64,000 bases of DNA from Rothia koreensis (GTDB lineage: Bacteria; Actinomycetota; Actinomycetes; Actinomycetales; Micrococcaceae): the NCBI RefSeq assembly GCF_004136575.1, contig NZ_NOIQ01000001.1, positions 682,001-746,000 of the forward strand. Reading direction: 5' to 3'. This document shows positions 27,225 through 36,610 of the stretch, one piece after another. Positions within the stretch are counted from its first letter, which is position 1, and every line of letters begins with the position of its first letter. A program made the translations under genes and the position numbers. The notes under the pieces are model-generated. The model did not search any database and was not told where the DNA came from. It worked only from the letters and a program-made list of their open reading frames with translations.

Positions 27225-27980
27225 GTGGAACTCAAGACCCTGACAGTGATCCCCACGTACAACGAGCTCGAAGCTCTTCCTGTGGTGATCGAGCGCCTGC
27301 GTGCCGCACAGCCCGAGGTCCACGTCCTCGTGGTCGACGACAACAGCCCGGACGGAACCGGTGAGCTCGCCGATCGGCTCTCCCACGAGGACGAGAAAAT
27401 TCATGTGCTCCACCGGAAAGGCAAGGGAGGCCTGGGGGCGGCCTACATCGCCGGATTCACGTGGGGCATGGAGCGAGACTACGATGTGCTCGTCGAGATG
27501 GATGCTGACTGTTCCCACCAGCCGGAACAACTGGGGCGTTTGCTCGAGGCCGTCGAGCGAGGCGCGGACCTCGCCATCGGCTCTCGGTACGTACCCGGGG
27601 GAAAGACCGTCAACTGGCCCTGGCACCGTCAGTTCCTCTCTCGCGGAGCCAATTTCTATGCTCAGACGATGTTGGGAACTGATGTTCGCGATATCACCGC
27701 TGGATACAGGGCATTTCGTCGCGGGACTCTGGAACGCCTCGATCTGGAAACGATCGACTCGGTAGGCTACTGCTTCCAGATCGATCTCGGGTGGCGAGCC
27801 GAGTTGGCGGGACTCACCATTACTGAGGTTCCGATCACGTTCGTTGAACGTGAGGTCGGGGATTCGAAGATGGACTCCGGAGTCATCCTGGAATCGATGA
27901 CGAAAGTGGCCCGTTGGGGGCTCGGGGCTCGCGCCAAGACCCTGTGCAACAAGCTTCGCGCCGTGCGCGCCACGGCGTAG
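27225..27980 (+). CDS. ppm1: Polyprenol monophosphomannose synthase (Ppm1-like GT2)
   Basis: Family 2 glycosyltransferase that moves mannose from GDP-mannose to polyprenyl phosphate, the donor for lipoglycan and protein mannosylation outside the membrane. 251 residues. [11 protein letters not shown] (about residue 37) and the metal-binding DADCSH (about 91) are characteristic of the DPM1 class; [12 protein letters not shown] lies towards the C-terminus. In Mycobacterium tuberculosis Ppm1 is fused to an apolipoprotein N-acyltransferase; here it stands alone. Start GTG 27225. rbpA lies convergently downstream, as in mycobacteria. Confidence 0.9.
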   Translation: MELKTLTVIPTYNELEALPVVIERLRAAQPEVHVLVVDDNSPDGTGELADRLSHEDEKIHVLHRKGKGGLGAAYIAGFTWGMERDYDVLVEMDADCSHQPEQLGRLLEAVERGADLAIGSRYVPGGKTVNWPWHRQFLSRGANFYAQTMLGTDVRDITAGYRAFRRGTLERLDLETIDSVGYCFQIDLGWRAELAGLTITEVPITFVEREVGDSKMDSGVILESMTKVARWGLGARAKTLCNKLRAVRATA

Positions 27981-28015
27981 GCGGCGGACCGGGCCCGGGG
28001 CACACCGGGCGGAGA

Positions 28016-28062
28016 GACAAAGATCGGGGCGACACCCAGTGGGTGTCGCCCCGATCTTTGTC
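28016..28062. terminator. Bidirectional terminator between ppm1 and rbpA
   Basis: Two perfectly complementary 22-base arms (28016-28037 and 28041-28062) enclose a three-base loop. The arms begin GACAAAGATCGGGG. It lies between two convergent genes and should stop transcription from both sides. Confidence 0.9.
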
Positions 28063-28093
28063 GTCTGCTCGTACGGCGTTGCCAGAACTAGGG

Positions 28094-28447
28094 TCAGCTC
28101 TCCTGGTCGGCCGGAATTTCGTGACGTTCACGGTAGTAATCGATGCGCTTCTGCAAGGTCTCCTCAAGCTCTTCCATCGATCGACGCTCGAGCAACATGT
28201 CCCAGTGCGTACGTACGGGCTTCTCATTGCTCGTGTCCGGCTTGCTGCCGTCCATGAGCAGAGCCTCCTTGCCCGACTTCGCAGTCCAGGTAGCCGGGAT
28301 CTCGGCCTCCGCAGCGAAGGTCACGAAAACCTGTTCGCCGTCGTCGGTCCGGTACTCGACCCGCTGGCGCGGAGCAGGCTGCACGCCCTGTTCGGACTCC
28401 ATGGACTGGGAGCCCAAGCGCATACCTCGAAGGCTGCGGTCACTCAT
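28094..28447 (-). CDS. rbpA: RNA polymerase-binding protein RbpA
   Basis: Actinobacteria-specific factor that binds RNA polymerase and the primary sigma factor and promotes open-complex formation. 117 residues, normal length. Recognisable are the N-terminal RSLRGMRLGSQS, the core YRTDDGEQVFVTFAAEAEIPATW and the C-terminal sigma-interacting helix (RTHWDMLLERRSMEELEETL). GGAAGG stands before the ATG. Its presence fits the many promoters here with an extended or weak -35. Confidence 0.95.
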   Translation of the reverse strand: MSDRSLRGMRLGSQSMESEQGVQPAPRQRVEYRTDDGEQVFVTFAAEAEIPATWTAKSGKEALLMDGSKPDTSNEKPVRTHWDMLLERRSMEELEETLQKRIDYYRERHEIPADQES

Positions 28448-28588
28448 AGATCATTTCCTTCCCGAGTAGGAACGGGGTCACGGCATCATGTTCAGCGACA
28501 CAACGCCCACGTTTATTCCTGACTATGGTCTCATTCTCCCGAGCGGAGGCTAAATCAGCGCTCCGCAAGGGGAGAGGACCGGTGGCTA

Positions 28589-29764
28589 CTAGCGCCCCGG
28601 AATGCCGTAGTCATCGCCGTCGTTCCCGGAATCCTCCGTGGTGGTGGGCGCACCGGAATCCGGGCCGGGCTGATCGTCCATCGCGGGCGAAACCGGCTCG
28701 TCCGGATCGATGCTCGAGGGCGGCATCTCGAAGTCGTCAGGGTTGACGCTGGTCTGGTTGACGTCCGGGTTGAGGTCGTCCTCGGTGACCTTGAGATCCG
28801 GGGAGTCCACGATGGGTTCTTCCGAATCGTCGGATTCCGTGGACGTTGGTTCTTCCTCCGACGCCGGGGCAAAGGGATTCATCGGGTCGACACCCTGACC
28901 GTCCCCGAAGGCCTTGCCGATGCCTCGCAGCGCGTCGCCCAGCTCGGTCGGGACGAACCACAGCTTGTTGGAATCGCCCTCGGCCAGCTTCGGAAGCGTC
29001 TGCAAGTACTGGTAGCTGAGGAGTTTCTGCGACGGATTTGCCTTGTGAATGGCGGAAAACACCTTGTGAATGGCCTGCGCCTCACCGTCTGCACGAAGGA
29101 TGGCTGCTTTCGCGTCACCTTCGGCCGAGAGGATCGAGGCCTGGCGTTCGCCTTCGGCCGTCAGAATCGAGGACTGCTTGGCGCCCTCGGCGGTCAGGAT
29201 GGCCGCACGACGATCACGCTCGGCGCGCATCTGCTTCTCCATGGAGTCCTGGATGGACACGGGCGGCTGGATTTCCTTGATGTCGACGCGAGAAACGCGA
29301 AGACCCCAACGACCCGTGGTGCTGTCCAGAACACCGCGCAACTCGGCGTTGATCTGGTCGCGCGAGGTCAGGGCCTGCTCGAGGTTCAACCCGCCGACGA
29401 CGTTGCGCAGCGTTGCGCTCGTGAGCTCGTCCACGGCGTGGATGTAGTTCGTGATTTCGTAGGTTGCGGCCCGAGGGTCGGTGACCTGGAAGTACACCAC
29501 GGTGTCGATGCCGACCACGAGGTTGTCCTCGGTGATAACCGACTGGGACGGGAAGGAAACCACCTGTTCGCGCAAATCGATGAGCGGCAGAACGCGGTCG
29601 ATGAAGGGGACCACGAAGTGCAATCCCGGGTTGAGAGTCGAATAATATTTTCCAAGTCGCTCAACGATGCCGGCCTTGGCCTGGGGAATGATGCGCACGG
29701 CCTTGAACAGTGCGATCACGACCAGCAGGATCAGCAGCACGAGCACAATGATGAGTGGTGCCAT
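28589..29764 (-). CDS. SPFH/band 7 membrane protein (stomatin-like)
   Basis: Membrane-anchored scaffold protein of the prohibitin/stomatin class, usually linked to membrane microdomains. 391 residues from ATG 29764 (AAGGAAGG upstream). An N-terminal membrane helix (residues 3-22) leads into the band 7 domain (about 25-260) with a coiled Ala/Glu-rich part containing repeated ILTAEG/ILSAEG units. The last 90 residues are an acidic, Ser/Pro-rich tail that looks disordered. nfeD lies 49 bases upstream in the same operon, the usual partner. Confidence 0.9.
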   Translation of the reverse strand: MAPLIIVLVLLILLVVIALFKAVRIIPQAKAGIVERLGKYYSTLNPGLHFVVPFIDRVLPLIDLREQVVSFPSQSVITEDNLVVGIDTVVYFQVTDPRAATYEITNYIHAVDELTSATLRNVVGGLNLEQALTSRDQINAELRGVLDSTTGRWGLRVSRVDIKEIQPPVSIQDSMEKQMRAERDRRAAILTAEGAKQSSILTAEGERQASILSAEGDAKAAILRADGEAQAIHKVFSAIHKANPSQKLLSYQYLQTLPKLAEGDSNKLWFVPTELGDALRGIGKAFGDGQGVDPMNPFAPASEEEPTSTESDDSEEPIVDSPDLKVTEDDLNPDVNQTSVNPDDFEMPPSSIDPDEPVSPAMDDQPGPDSGAPTTTEDSGNDGDDYGIPGR

Positions 29765-29813
29765 GGGGATGTACCTTCCTTGGTGGTGCCTCGAGTCGGG
29801 AACGTTTCGCCGG

Positions 29814-30302
29814 TTATTCGGGCCTGTTTTCTCCGGTGGAAGCATCGACCACGGCGGTTGCCCCGTCAATGCTCTGAACGACCGCGGTCGACCCTGCGGG
29901 AAGGACCACGTCATGAGTCGATGTCCGTGCTGTCCAGTGGTCACCCTCGAGTCGGACGAGCCCGGAGACCTGGGAGACGTCTTCGAGCACCTCGACGCGC
30001 TGACCGACCAAACGATCGACATTGCTCAGCGTCTGGGGCGTGTTCCGGTTCAGACGCCGCACAATAATCGGTCGAACCAGGAAGATCAGCAGGACCGACG
30101 CCACGGCGAAAACCAGAACCTGTATGGTCCAGCTGTCGGTGGCCAACGCAGTCAACGTCGCGGCGAAACTTCCGCCGGCCAGCATGAGACAGAAGAAATC
30201 CAGGGACAGCATTTCGACCACCGCGAGAACAATGGCGGCGATCAGCCACACCGCAAAAGGATTTTCCACGATCCAGGTCAGCACGAGCGACGTTCCTTCC
30301 AT
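29814..30302 (-). CDS. NfeD-like membrane protein
   Basis: Short NfeD-type protein, 162 residues, with three or four N-terminal membrane helices (about residues 8-90) and a C-terminal OB-fold domain (VGQRVEVLEDVSQVSGLVRLEGDHWTA, about 100-150, given as key start VGQRVEVLED). These proteins pair with SPFH proteins at the membrane, and the SPFH gene follows directly. The protease domain of long NfeD proteins is absent, as expected for the short form. Confidence 0.88.
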   Translation of the reverse strand: MEGTSLVLTWIVENPFAVWLIAAIVLAVVEMLSLDFFCLMLAGGSFAATLTALATDSWTIQVLVFAVASVLLIFLVRPIIVRRLNRNTPQTLSNVDRLVGQRVEVLEDVSQVSGLVRLEGDHWTARTSTHDVVLPAGSTAVVQSIDGATAVVDASTGENRPE

Positions 30303-30450
30303 CGGTTGTACTCACCATGTTGCCTGCAAAACTGCTGGGGACCAAGGATCACCGCACCACATCAACCATCCCGCTAACGCCGATAATCTACATTATGTAA
30401 AGTAATGCTTTCGGCCCGGCCCCCGATCGCTCCTGATCTCAGCGCTGGGA

Positions 30451-30456
30451 TAGATT
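30451..30456 (+). promoter_or_regulatory. -10 hexamer (TAGATT) of a leaderless promoter
   Basis: TAGATT is followed by six bases and ATG 30463. Confidence 0.5.
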
Positions 30457-30462
30457 CGATAC

Positions 30463-30882
30463 ATGCCCTCCATCGAATCAGCTCATACCGCGAACCGCAC
30501 CGACCAGCGCCAGACGACGTCGGCGTCCGTGTGGCCCTATGTCGCGGCCGACCTCGTGCTCGTCATCCTCTTCGCTGCCATTGGCCGCAGTTCCCACGGC
30601 GAAAGTCTCGCGGGAACGGCCCTGACGGCATGGCCATTTCTCGTGGGCGCCATTGTTGGTTGGCTGTTGTCCAAGGCCTGGCGCGCCCCTGCAAGCCTGA
30701 TCCCTTCGGGTGTGACCATCTGGCTTGCGACGGTCATCGTCGGCATGCTTCTGCGCGCTGCGACAGGAAGCGGGACACATTGGTCCTTCATCATCGTGGC
30801 AACCATCGCCAATGCGGTCTTTCTGCTGGGTTACCGCGTGCTGGCACGAGTCATAGCGAAGATCGCCCAGCGGCGGCCGTGA
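30463..30882 (+). CDS. DUF3054 membrane protein
   Basis: 139 residues with four predicted membrane helices (VAADLVLVILFAAIGR; TAWPFLVGAIVGWLL; VTIWLATVIVGMLLR; WSFIIVATIANAVFLLGY). This pattern matches the DUF3054 family of actinobacteria, which has no known function. TAGATT lies exactly six bases before ATG 30463 and no ribosome site is visible, so the mRNA is probably leaderless. It converges with trpD. Confidence 0.82.
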   Translation: MPSIESAHTANRTDQRQTTSASVWPYVAADLVLVILFAAIGRSSHGESLAGTALTAWPFLVGAIVGWLLSKAWRAPASLIPSGVTIWLATVIVGMLLRAATGSGTHWSFIIVATIANAVFLLGYRVLARVIAKIAQRRP

Positions 30883-30918
30883 GACCCGGCATCGTCGACT
30901 CAGGGTATCACTCATTTA

Positions 30919-30939
30919 CCTTAAAGTATAGGTTTAATC
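30919..30939. repeat. AT-rich motif shared with the uppS-pyrD gap
   Basis: The stretch around TTAAAGTATAGGTTTAAT lies across the 3' end of trpD, in the convergent gap after the DUF3054 gene. Nearly the same string, with one gap and one change, occurs on the minus strand at the 3' end of uppS (45909-45930). Such AT-rich runs stand out in this GC-rich DNA. Confidence 0.45.
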
Positions 30940-31989
30940 TTTGAGGAACCTGATCCACGACGTCAGGACTTCCTCCGCACGTCCGGAATCCAGCGCATCC
31001 TGAGCCCGAGAGATTGCAGCATTGAGGCGATCGGTCAACGGGCTCGATGCTTCCTTCTCGGCAGCGACAAGGCCAGCGGCCGCATTCAGCACGACCGTGT
31101 CGCGAATGGGGCCGCTCTCCCCCGCCATGACCCGCTGAATGACTTCGGCATTGAACTGCGCATCCTTGCCGGTGATGTCGGCCAAGGTGTTCGACGGGAG
31201 GTCGAGGTCGGCCACCTCAATCACGCTCTCTGTGATGTGACCGTCGTGGGCCTCCCACATCTGAGTCGGCCCGATCAGGCTCAACTCGTCGAGATTCAGC
31301 GGTCCCGTGAATACCAGCGCGTGGTCACCACGGCGGGCGAAGACATCCGCCATGAGGGGTGCGATGCGTGTGCTGGACACCCCGATCACGGATGAGGCGA
31401 CGCGTGCCGGATTGGCCAGTGGTCCCAGATAATTGAAAACGGTGGGAACCCCGAGCGTCTTGCGAATGGGGCCGATGTACCGCATGGCCGGATGGTAGGT
31501 GTTGGCAAAAAGGAACGAGATGCCGACCTCGCCGACGGAGGCCTCGACCCTCGCCGCGGGTGCGTCGAGAGGCAGGCCCAGCCGTTCCAGGGCGTCCGCA
31601 GATCCTGTTGACGACGACGACGCCCGGTTGCCGTGCTTCACGACCTTGACGCCTGCCCCGGCAATGACGAGAGAAGCCATCGTCGAGATGTTGACCGTGT
31701 TGTGCTGATCACCACCGGTTCCCACGATATCCACCGCATCTCGTGGGCCGCCGTATGGCTCGGCCATATCCAGCATCTGCTCCGAAAGTCCGTGGAGCTC
31801 CTCCGCCGTCTCCCCCTTGGTGTGCAGTCCAACCAGGAAGGCGGCCACCTGAACGGGGTCAGCCAGGCCGGACATCATCTCTCGCATGGCCCACGCGGCC
31901 TCGTCATAACTCAGGTCTTCGTGCCGTTCGATCGCGTTGATCAGACTCTTCCACGTTGGCTGCGCGCCGGCGCTCTCGGTGTTGCTCAT
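30934..31989 (-). CDS. trpD: Anthranilate phosphoribosyltransferase
   Basis: Second step of tryptophan synthesis: joins anthranilate to PRPP. 351 residues. The PRPP loop GTGGDQHNTVNIST (about residue 88), KHGNRASSSSTGSAD (about 116) and the DDxx metal region are conserved. It stands alone and divergent from ctaE, as in mycobacteria (trpD beside ctaE). ATG 31989 has TAGGGT six bases upstream (minus strand, 32001-31996) and no Shine-Dalgarno, indicating a leaderless transcript. No trp attenuator is visible. Confidence 0.94.
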   Translation of the reverse strand: MSNTESAGAQPTWKSLINAIERHEDLSYDEAAWAMREMMSGLADPVQVAAFLVGLHTKGETAEELHGLSEQMLDMAEPYGGPRDAVDIVGTGGDQHNTVNISTMASLVIAGAGVKVVKHGNRASSSSTGSADALERLGLPLDAPAARVEASVGEVGISFLFANTYHPAMRYIGPIRKTLGVPTVFNYLGPLANPARVASSVIGVSSTRIAPLMADVFARRGDHALVFTGPLNLDELSLIGPTQMWEAHDGHITESVIEVADLDLPSNTLADITGKDAQFNAEVIQRVMAGESGPIRDTVVLNAAAGLVAAEKEASSPLTDRLNAAISRAQDALDSGRAEEVLTSWIRFLKD

Positions 31990-31995
31990 ACGACA

Positions 31996-32001
31996 ACCCT
32001 A
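31996..32001 (-). promoter_or_regulatory. -10 hexamer (TAGGGT) of leaderless trpD promoter
   Basis: Minus-strand TAGGGT lies six bases before ATG 31989. The divergent gap 31990-32241 also holds the ctaE promoter; nothing else is seen in it. Confidence 0.5.
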
Positions 32002-32229
32002 GGCGATGAAATACCCCTTCCTGTGGCCCCTACGCCGATGTCCTGTGCGAAAGCTGGATGAACCCTGGGTCTTCGACTGTGGCGGCCGTCCCACCATTAC
32101 GTGACTTTAAAGGCCAGAACCGAGACGAAGCCCTGCAAATCCGCGCCAGCGAGGCGATCCGCGGGGCTCAGGATGACACGCCGGAGCAACGCGCACCGGC
32201 TCCTGTTGGTTCGGCGGGAGTTTTACCGA

Positions 32230-32235
32230 CATAAT
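32230..32235 (+). promoter_or_regulatory. -10 hexamer (CATAAT) of leaderless ctaE promoter
   Basis: CATAAT lies six bases before GTG 32242, and TTGGTT lies 18 bases upstream of it as a fair -35. No ribosome site is present. Confidence 0.6.
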
Positions 32236-32241
32236 GTCTAT

Positions 32242-32880
32242 GTGACAACTGCAACCCATACTCCCAGTAAGTCGGCACAACCGACGCTCAATCGCCCCAA
32301 CATCGTGTCCGTCGGCACGGTGGTATGGCTCGCGAGTGAGCTGATGTTCTTTGCCGGACTGTTTGCCATGTACTTCACCCTGCGGGCTACGTCGCCCGAC
32401 GTGTGGGCGGAGAACACTCACCACCTGAATATCCCGCTGGCCCTGACGAACACGATCGTGCTCGTCCTGAGCTCGGTCACCTGCCAGTTCGGCGTGTTCA
32501 AGGCCGAGCAGCTCAAGGCCCGTCGCACAGGATCGATCTTCCAGGTCGGCCAGTGGGGCATGGTTGAGTGGTTCCTCCTGACCTTCGTCATGGGCGCCTT
32601 CTTCGTCAGTGTCCAGGCCATGGAGTACGCGACCCTGGTCTCCGAAGGCGTTTCCATCGCGGCCAGCGCCTATGGTTCGGCGTTCTACATCACGACAGGC
32701 TTCCACGCATTGCACGTGACCGCCGGTTTGATCGCGTTCCTCTTCATCATTGGACGCGCGTACGTCGCCAAGCGATTCGGACACTACGAGGCAACCTCGG
32801 CAATCGTGGTTTCCTATTACTGGCACTTCGTCGATGTGGTCTGGATCGTGCTGTTCATCGTGGTCTACTTCGTGAAGTAG
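32242..32880 (+). CDS. ctaE: Cytochrome c oxidase subunit III
   Basis: Subunit III of the aa3 terminal oxidase in the cytochrome bcc-aa3 supercomplex. 212 residues, five membrane helices; [26 protein letters not shown] and [15 protein letters not shown] are conserved. The reading frame is open further upstream, but family length and the leaderless promoter place the start at GTG 32242. qcrC follows after 55 bases, giving the ctaE-qcrCAB order found in other actinobacteria. Confidence 0.93.
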   Translation: MTTATHTPSKSAQPTLNRPNIVSVGTVVWLASELMFFAGLFAMYFTLRATSPDVWAENTHHLNIPLALTNTIVLVLSSVTCQFGVFKAEQLKARRTGSIFQVGQWGMVEWFLLTFVMGAFFVSVQAMEYATLVSEGVSIAASAYGSAFYITTGFHALHVTAGLIAFLFIIGRAYVAKRFGHYEATSAIVVSYYWHFVDVVWIVLFIVVYFVK

Positions 32881-32935
32881 CTCCGCGGATCGCCCGCCCA
32901 CACATCAATCACACACAGACAAAGGAACTCTTGAC

Positions 32936-33730
32936 GTGAAGGCACTCTCCCAGAAGCGGCGTCACCCGCTGGCGGCCATCATTCTGTTGGCTGTCGCCCT
33001 CGTCCTGACTGGTGGCCTCTATGCAGTTGCCTCCGCCACCAATCAGGCCAAGGCCGACTCGGAACAGAACTACACTGCCGACGACATCGCCGCAGGACAG
33101 AAGCTGTTCCAGTCGAACTGCGCAACCTGCCACGGAACCAGCGGCGAGGGCACCGACAACGGTCCGTCGCTGGTCGGCGTCGGCGCCGCTGCGGTTGACT
33201 TCCAGGTCGGAACAGGACGTATGCCCATGCAGATGCAGGGCACTCAGGCTCAGATCAAGCCGGGTCAGTTCACTGACGATCAGACCAAGCAGCTGTCCTC
33301 CTACGTCGCTTCCCTCGGTGCCGGTCCCGGAGTTCCGGACAAGGAATCCCTGGACACCAGCAAGGGAGATGCCGCCAACGGCGCCAAGGTGTTCCTCGCG
33401 AACTGCGCAATGTGCCACAACGCCGCGGGCTCCGGCGGTGCGCTGACGCGCGGCAAGTTCGCTCCCACCCTCATGAATGTCTCCGAGGAGCACATCTACG
33501 AGGCCATGGAAACCGGTCCTCAGAACATGCCGGTGTTCAACGACGCCAACATCACCCCGGATGAAAAGCGTGACGTCATTACCTACCTGAAGGCTCAGGA
33601 GAGCAACAGCTCCCCCGGCGGTCTGGCGCTCGGCTCGCTCGGCCCCGTGTCGGAGGGCCTGTTCATCTGGACCATTGGTCTGGGTCTGGTCATCGGTTTC
33701 ACCGTGTGGCTGACCTCGCGGTCCGCGTAA
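32936..33730 (+). CDS. qcrC: Cytochrome bc1 complex diheme cytochrome c subunit
   Basis: Membrane-anchored diheme cytochrome c that passes electrons directly from the bcc complex to the aa3 oxidase, so no soluble cytochrome c is needed. 264 residues. An N-terminal membrane anchor is followed by two heme-binding motifs, CATCH (about residue 62) and CAMCH (about 157), and a C-terminal membrane helix. Axial Met candidates lie in GRMPMQ and NMPVF. Start GTG 32936. Part of the qcrCAB operon. Confidence 0.95.
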   Translation: MKALSQKRRHPLAAIILLAVALVLTGGLYAVASATNQAKADSEQNYTADDIAAGQKLFQSNCATCHGTSGEGTDNGPSLVGVGAAAVDFQVGTGRMPMQMQGTQAQIKPGQFTDDQTKQLSSYVASLGAGPGVPDKESLDTSKGDAANGAKVFLANCAMCHNAAGSGGALTRGKFAPTLMNVSEEHIYEAMETGPQNMPVFNDANITPDEKRDVITYLKAQESNSSPGGLALGSLGPVSEGLFIWTIGLGLVIGFTVWLTSRSA

Positions 33731-33788
33731 GCCCGACCGCGCATCACACACCTACCAGCAGCTCGTACCAAGGAAGTTAGAGGATCAC

Positions 33789-34880
33789 ATGGGCAACCAT
33801 CGTGACGGAGCACCGGAGCGTTCCGGCGCCGTTGCTACCTCAGGAGACCAGAATCAGGAACAATTCCCGGATCCCGGTCTCCCTCACCACGAACCGCGTC
33901 TGACCGATCTGGACCCCAAGCGCGCCAAGCGCGCCGAACGCCAGGTCTCCTGGCTCTTCATCCTGTCCATCGTCGGAGCGTTCGTATTCTGGATCGGCTT
34001 CTTCGCCATCAAGGCGGACGGGGACATGTTCAACGTGAACAATCCGGATCCGACCAGCAACCTTCGGCTCCAGAACCTGTTGCTCGGCCTCGGCATTGCG
34101 TGCACGATGTTCGGTATCGGCATCGGAATCGTGCAGTGGGCTCGTACCCTGATGCCCGACCACGAAATGGTCGAGATGCGCCACGAGATCAGCTCGGAAG
34201 AATCCAGGGCTTCTGCTCAGGAGATCGTCGAGACGATCATCGACGAGTCCGGGATCAAGCGCCGTCCGTTGCTGCGCAACACGATGATCGGCGCGATCAT
34301 TCTTGCGCCACTGACTTTCATCACGCTGTTCCGCGAGCTCGGCCCCATCGATCCCAAGGTTCTCTCGCACACATTGTGGGACAAGGGTGTCCGGCTGGTC
34401 CGTGACCCCTCCGGGACTCCCATCAAGGCCTCGGATGTCACCTTGGGCTCCGCTTACCACGTCTTGCCGGAAAACATCTTGGACATTTCCCATGAGGACG
34501 GATACCTCGAGGAGAAGGCCAAGGCAGTGGTTTTGCTGATGCGCATGGACCCCGAAGAGCTCCATGTGTCCGATGACCGCAAGGATTGGAACGTTGACGG
34601 GATCATCGCCTACTCCAAGGTGTGCACCCACGTCGGTTGTCCCATCGCCCTGTACGAGCAGCGCACGCACCACTTGTTGTGCCCGTGCCACCAGTCCACG
34701 TTCGACGCGGCCAACGAATGCGCTGTCGTGTTCGGCCCCGCCGCGCACGCTCTGCCCCAGTTGCCGATCACCGTCGATTCCGAGGGATACCTCGTGGCGC
34801 GCAGCGACTTCCACGAGCCGGTCGGCCCGGCCTACTGGGAGCGGGGCAAGCAGAAGCAAGAGATGGCGAGTGAGGCCTAA
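33789..34880 (+). CDS. qcrA: Cytochrome bc1 complex Rieske iron-sulfur subunit
   Basis: Rieske 2Fe-2S protein that takes electrons from menaquinol. 363 residues, the long actinobacterial form with three N-terminal membrane helices (about 55-75, 95-115, 170-190). The cluster-binding boxes are CTHVGC (about residue 279) and CPCHQS (about 299), each with Cys and His ligands. It is followed by qcrB with a two-base gap. Confidence 0.95.
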   Translation: MGNHRDGAPERSGAVATSGDQNQEQFPDPGLPHHEPRLTDLDPKRAKRAERQVSWLFILSIVGAFVFWIGFFAIKADGDMFNVNNPDPTSNLRLQNLLLGLGIACTMFGIGIGIVQWARTLMPDHEMVEMRHEISSEESRASAQEIVETIIDESGIKRRPLLRNTMIGAIILAPLTFITLFRELGPIDPKVLSHTLWDKGVRLVRDPSGTPIKASDVTLGSAYHVLPENILDISHEDGYLEEKAKAVVLLMRMDPEELHVSDDRKDWNVDGIIAYSKVCTHVGCPIALYEQRTHHLLCPCHQSTFDAANECAVVFGPAAHALPQLPITVDSEGYLVARSDFHEPVGPAYWERGKQKQEMASEA

Positions 34881-34882
34881 AC

Positions 34883-36511
34883 ATGTCTAATGCTGTAAAC
34901 GAATACCAGGCCTCGACCACCCCGGGGCGCATCGCAAACTTTGTGGACACTCGCGTGGGCATGTCCGGCATTGTCCGCGAGTTCGGTCGGAAGATCTTCC
35001 CGGACCACTGGACGTTCATGTTCGGCGAGGTTGCTCTCTACAGCCTCGTGATCCTGATCCTGTCCGGGACGTACCTGACCTTCTTCTTCGACCCTTCGAT
35101 GACGTCGAAGGTCTACGACGGAAGCTATGTCCCGATGAAGGGCGTCGAGATGTCGGCCGCCTACGCTTCCGCATTGCACATTTCATTCGACATACGTGGC
35201 GGCCTGTTCATGCGACAGGTTCATCACTGGGCCGCGCTGCTGTTCGTGGTTGCCATTGCCGTGCACATGATGCGCGTGTTCTTCACCGGTGCGTTCCGTC
35301 GGCCTCGTGAGCTGAACTGGGTTGTCGGTGGCATGCTCTTCGTGCTGTCCATGGCGGCAGGCTTCACCGGGTACTCCCTCCCCGACGATGTGCTCTCCGG
35401 CAACGGTCTGCGCATCATCGACGGCGTCATGAAGGCCATCCCCCTCGTCGGCACTCACTTGTCCCTGTTCTTCTTCGGAGGCGAGTTCCCGGGTCACGCC
35501 GTCATCGGGCGCCTGTACACGTTGCACATCATGATCATCCCCGCGCTGATCCTGCTGACCGTGGCCATTCACCTGTTCATGGTGGTTGTTCACAAGCACA
35601 CCCAGTACCCGGGCCCGGGCCGTACCGAGAAAAACGTGGTCGGGTTCCCCGTGGGGCCGGTGTACGCGGCCAAGGCCGGCGGATTCTTCTTCGTGGTCTT
35701 CGGCATCATTGCTCTCATGGCCGGCACGGTGACGATCAACGCGATCTGGAACTACGGCCCCTACGATCCCTCCCCCGTTCAGGCTGGTACGCAGCCCGAC
35801 TGGTACATCGGTTGGGTCGACGGCGCCCTGCGCCTCATGCCCGGTGCATGGCCCTGGCACTGGCAGGTCCAGGCCGGCGGAACCTGGGTCCTGGCAGTTC
35901 TGCTTCCGATGGTTCCGGCCGCAATCCTCCTGGGTCTGTTCTTCACCTGGCCCTGGCTCGAGCGCTGGGTCACCAAGGACAATCGCGAACACCACATCCT
36001 GGACCGTCCTCGCAACGCTCCTTTCCGGACGGGTGCGGGCGTCGCGGGCGTCACCTGGTACTCCATCATGATGATGGCTGCGAGCTCTGACCTCATTGCG
36101 ACCCACTTCCATGTGGCGCTGAACGATGTGGCCTATGTGCTTCGGTTCTTCTTCTTCTTTGGACCGTTCATCGCCTTCGAGATCACTCGCAGAATCTGCC
36201 TCTCGCTGCAACGCAAGGACCGCGAACTGGTGCTTCATGGCATCGAAACCGGCCGAGTGGTCCAGTTGCCGCACGGTGAATTCATCGAGGTCCACGAACC
36301 GCTCAATGAGTACGACAGGTACCGCCTGGTGAACTTCAATTCGCCCGTGGTCTCCCCGGCTCAGCCCGACAAGAAGGGCAAGATCAGCGGTGGTGAGAGG
36401 GTTCGCGGCCGGTTGTCGCGTCTCTTCTTCGAGGACCGTGTTGCCCCGGTTTCGCCCGAGGAACTGGAAGCAGCGCACAAACACCACGAGCTGGAATCCG
36501 GTAGCCACTGA
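34883..36511 (+). CDS. qcrB: Cytochrome bc1 complex cytochrome b subunit
   Basis: Cytochrome b subunit that oxidises menaquinol and holds hemes bL and bH. 542 residues, with eight membrane helices and an actinobacteria-type extended C-terminal tail of about 120 residues. HHWAALLFVVAIAVHMMRVFF and the second helix-pair TLHIMIIPALILLTVAIHLFM (start THLH region) carry the heme His residues. It ends the operon and is followed by a strong hairpin. In mycobacteria this subunit is the target of Q203-type inhibitors (family knowledge). Confidence 0.95.
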   Translation: MSNAVNEYQASTTPGRIANFVDTRVGMSGIVREFGRKIFPDHWTFMFGEVALYSLVILILSGTYLTFFFDPSMTSKVYDGSYVPMKGVEMSAAYASALHISFDIRGGLFMRQVHHWAALLFVVAIAVHMMRVFFTGAFRRPRELNWVVGGMLFVLSMAAGFTGYSLPDDVLSGNGLRIIDGVMKAIPLVGTHLSLFFFGGEFPGHAVIGRLYTLHIMIIPALILLTVAIHLFMVVVHKHTQYPGPGRTEKNVVGFPVGPVYAAKAGGFFFVVFGIIALMAGTVTINAIWNYGPYDPSPVQAGTQPDWYIGWVDGALRLMPGAWPWHWQVQAGGTWVLAVLLPMVPAAILLGLFFTWPWLERWVTKDNREHHILDRPRNAPFRTGAGVAGVTWYSIMMMAASSDLIATHFHVALNDVAYVLRFFFFFGPFIAFEITRRICLSLQRKDRELVLHGIETGRVVQLPHGEFIEVHEPLNEYDRYRLVNFNSPVVSPAQPDKKGKISGGERVRGRLSRLFFEDRVAPVSPEELEAAHKHHELESGSH

Positions 36512-36536
36512 GCGTCGGACACAGTGCCTGAGAGCA

Positions 36537-36565
36537 GGCCCCGCCCCCATGCCAGGGGCGGGGCC
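36537..36565 (+). terminator. Terminator after qcrB
   Basis: GC-only arms GGCCCCGCCCC and GGGGCGGGGCC enclose a short loop 25 bases after the qcrB stop. It also marks the edge of the accessory stretch that follows. Confidence 0.8.
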
Positions 36566-36610
36566 TTCGTGCTGTCTGAGCCCTTGGGAGAACGACGTGA
36601 ACTGCGTGTC

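Noticed and set aside
28448-28588. SigR-type promoter for rbpA
   Set aside because: A GGAAT occurs upstream, but no GTT is at the right distance.
30883-31100. trp attenuator near trpD
   Set aside because: The trpD 5' side has a leaderless promoter and no leader frame with Trp codons; the AT-rich motif lies at its 3' end.
32101-32241. Upstream extension of ctaE
   Set aside because: In frame but Arg/Ser-rich and unlike subunit III; the CATAAT at six bases from GTG 32242 and family length fix the later start.
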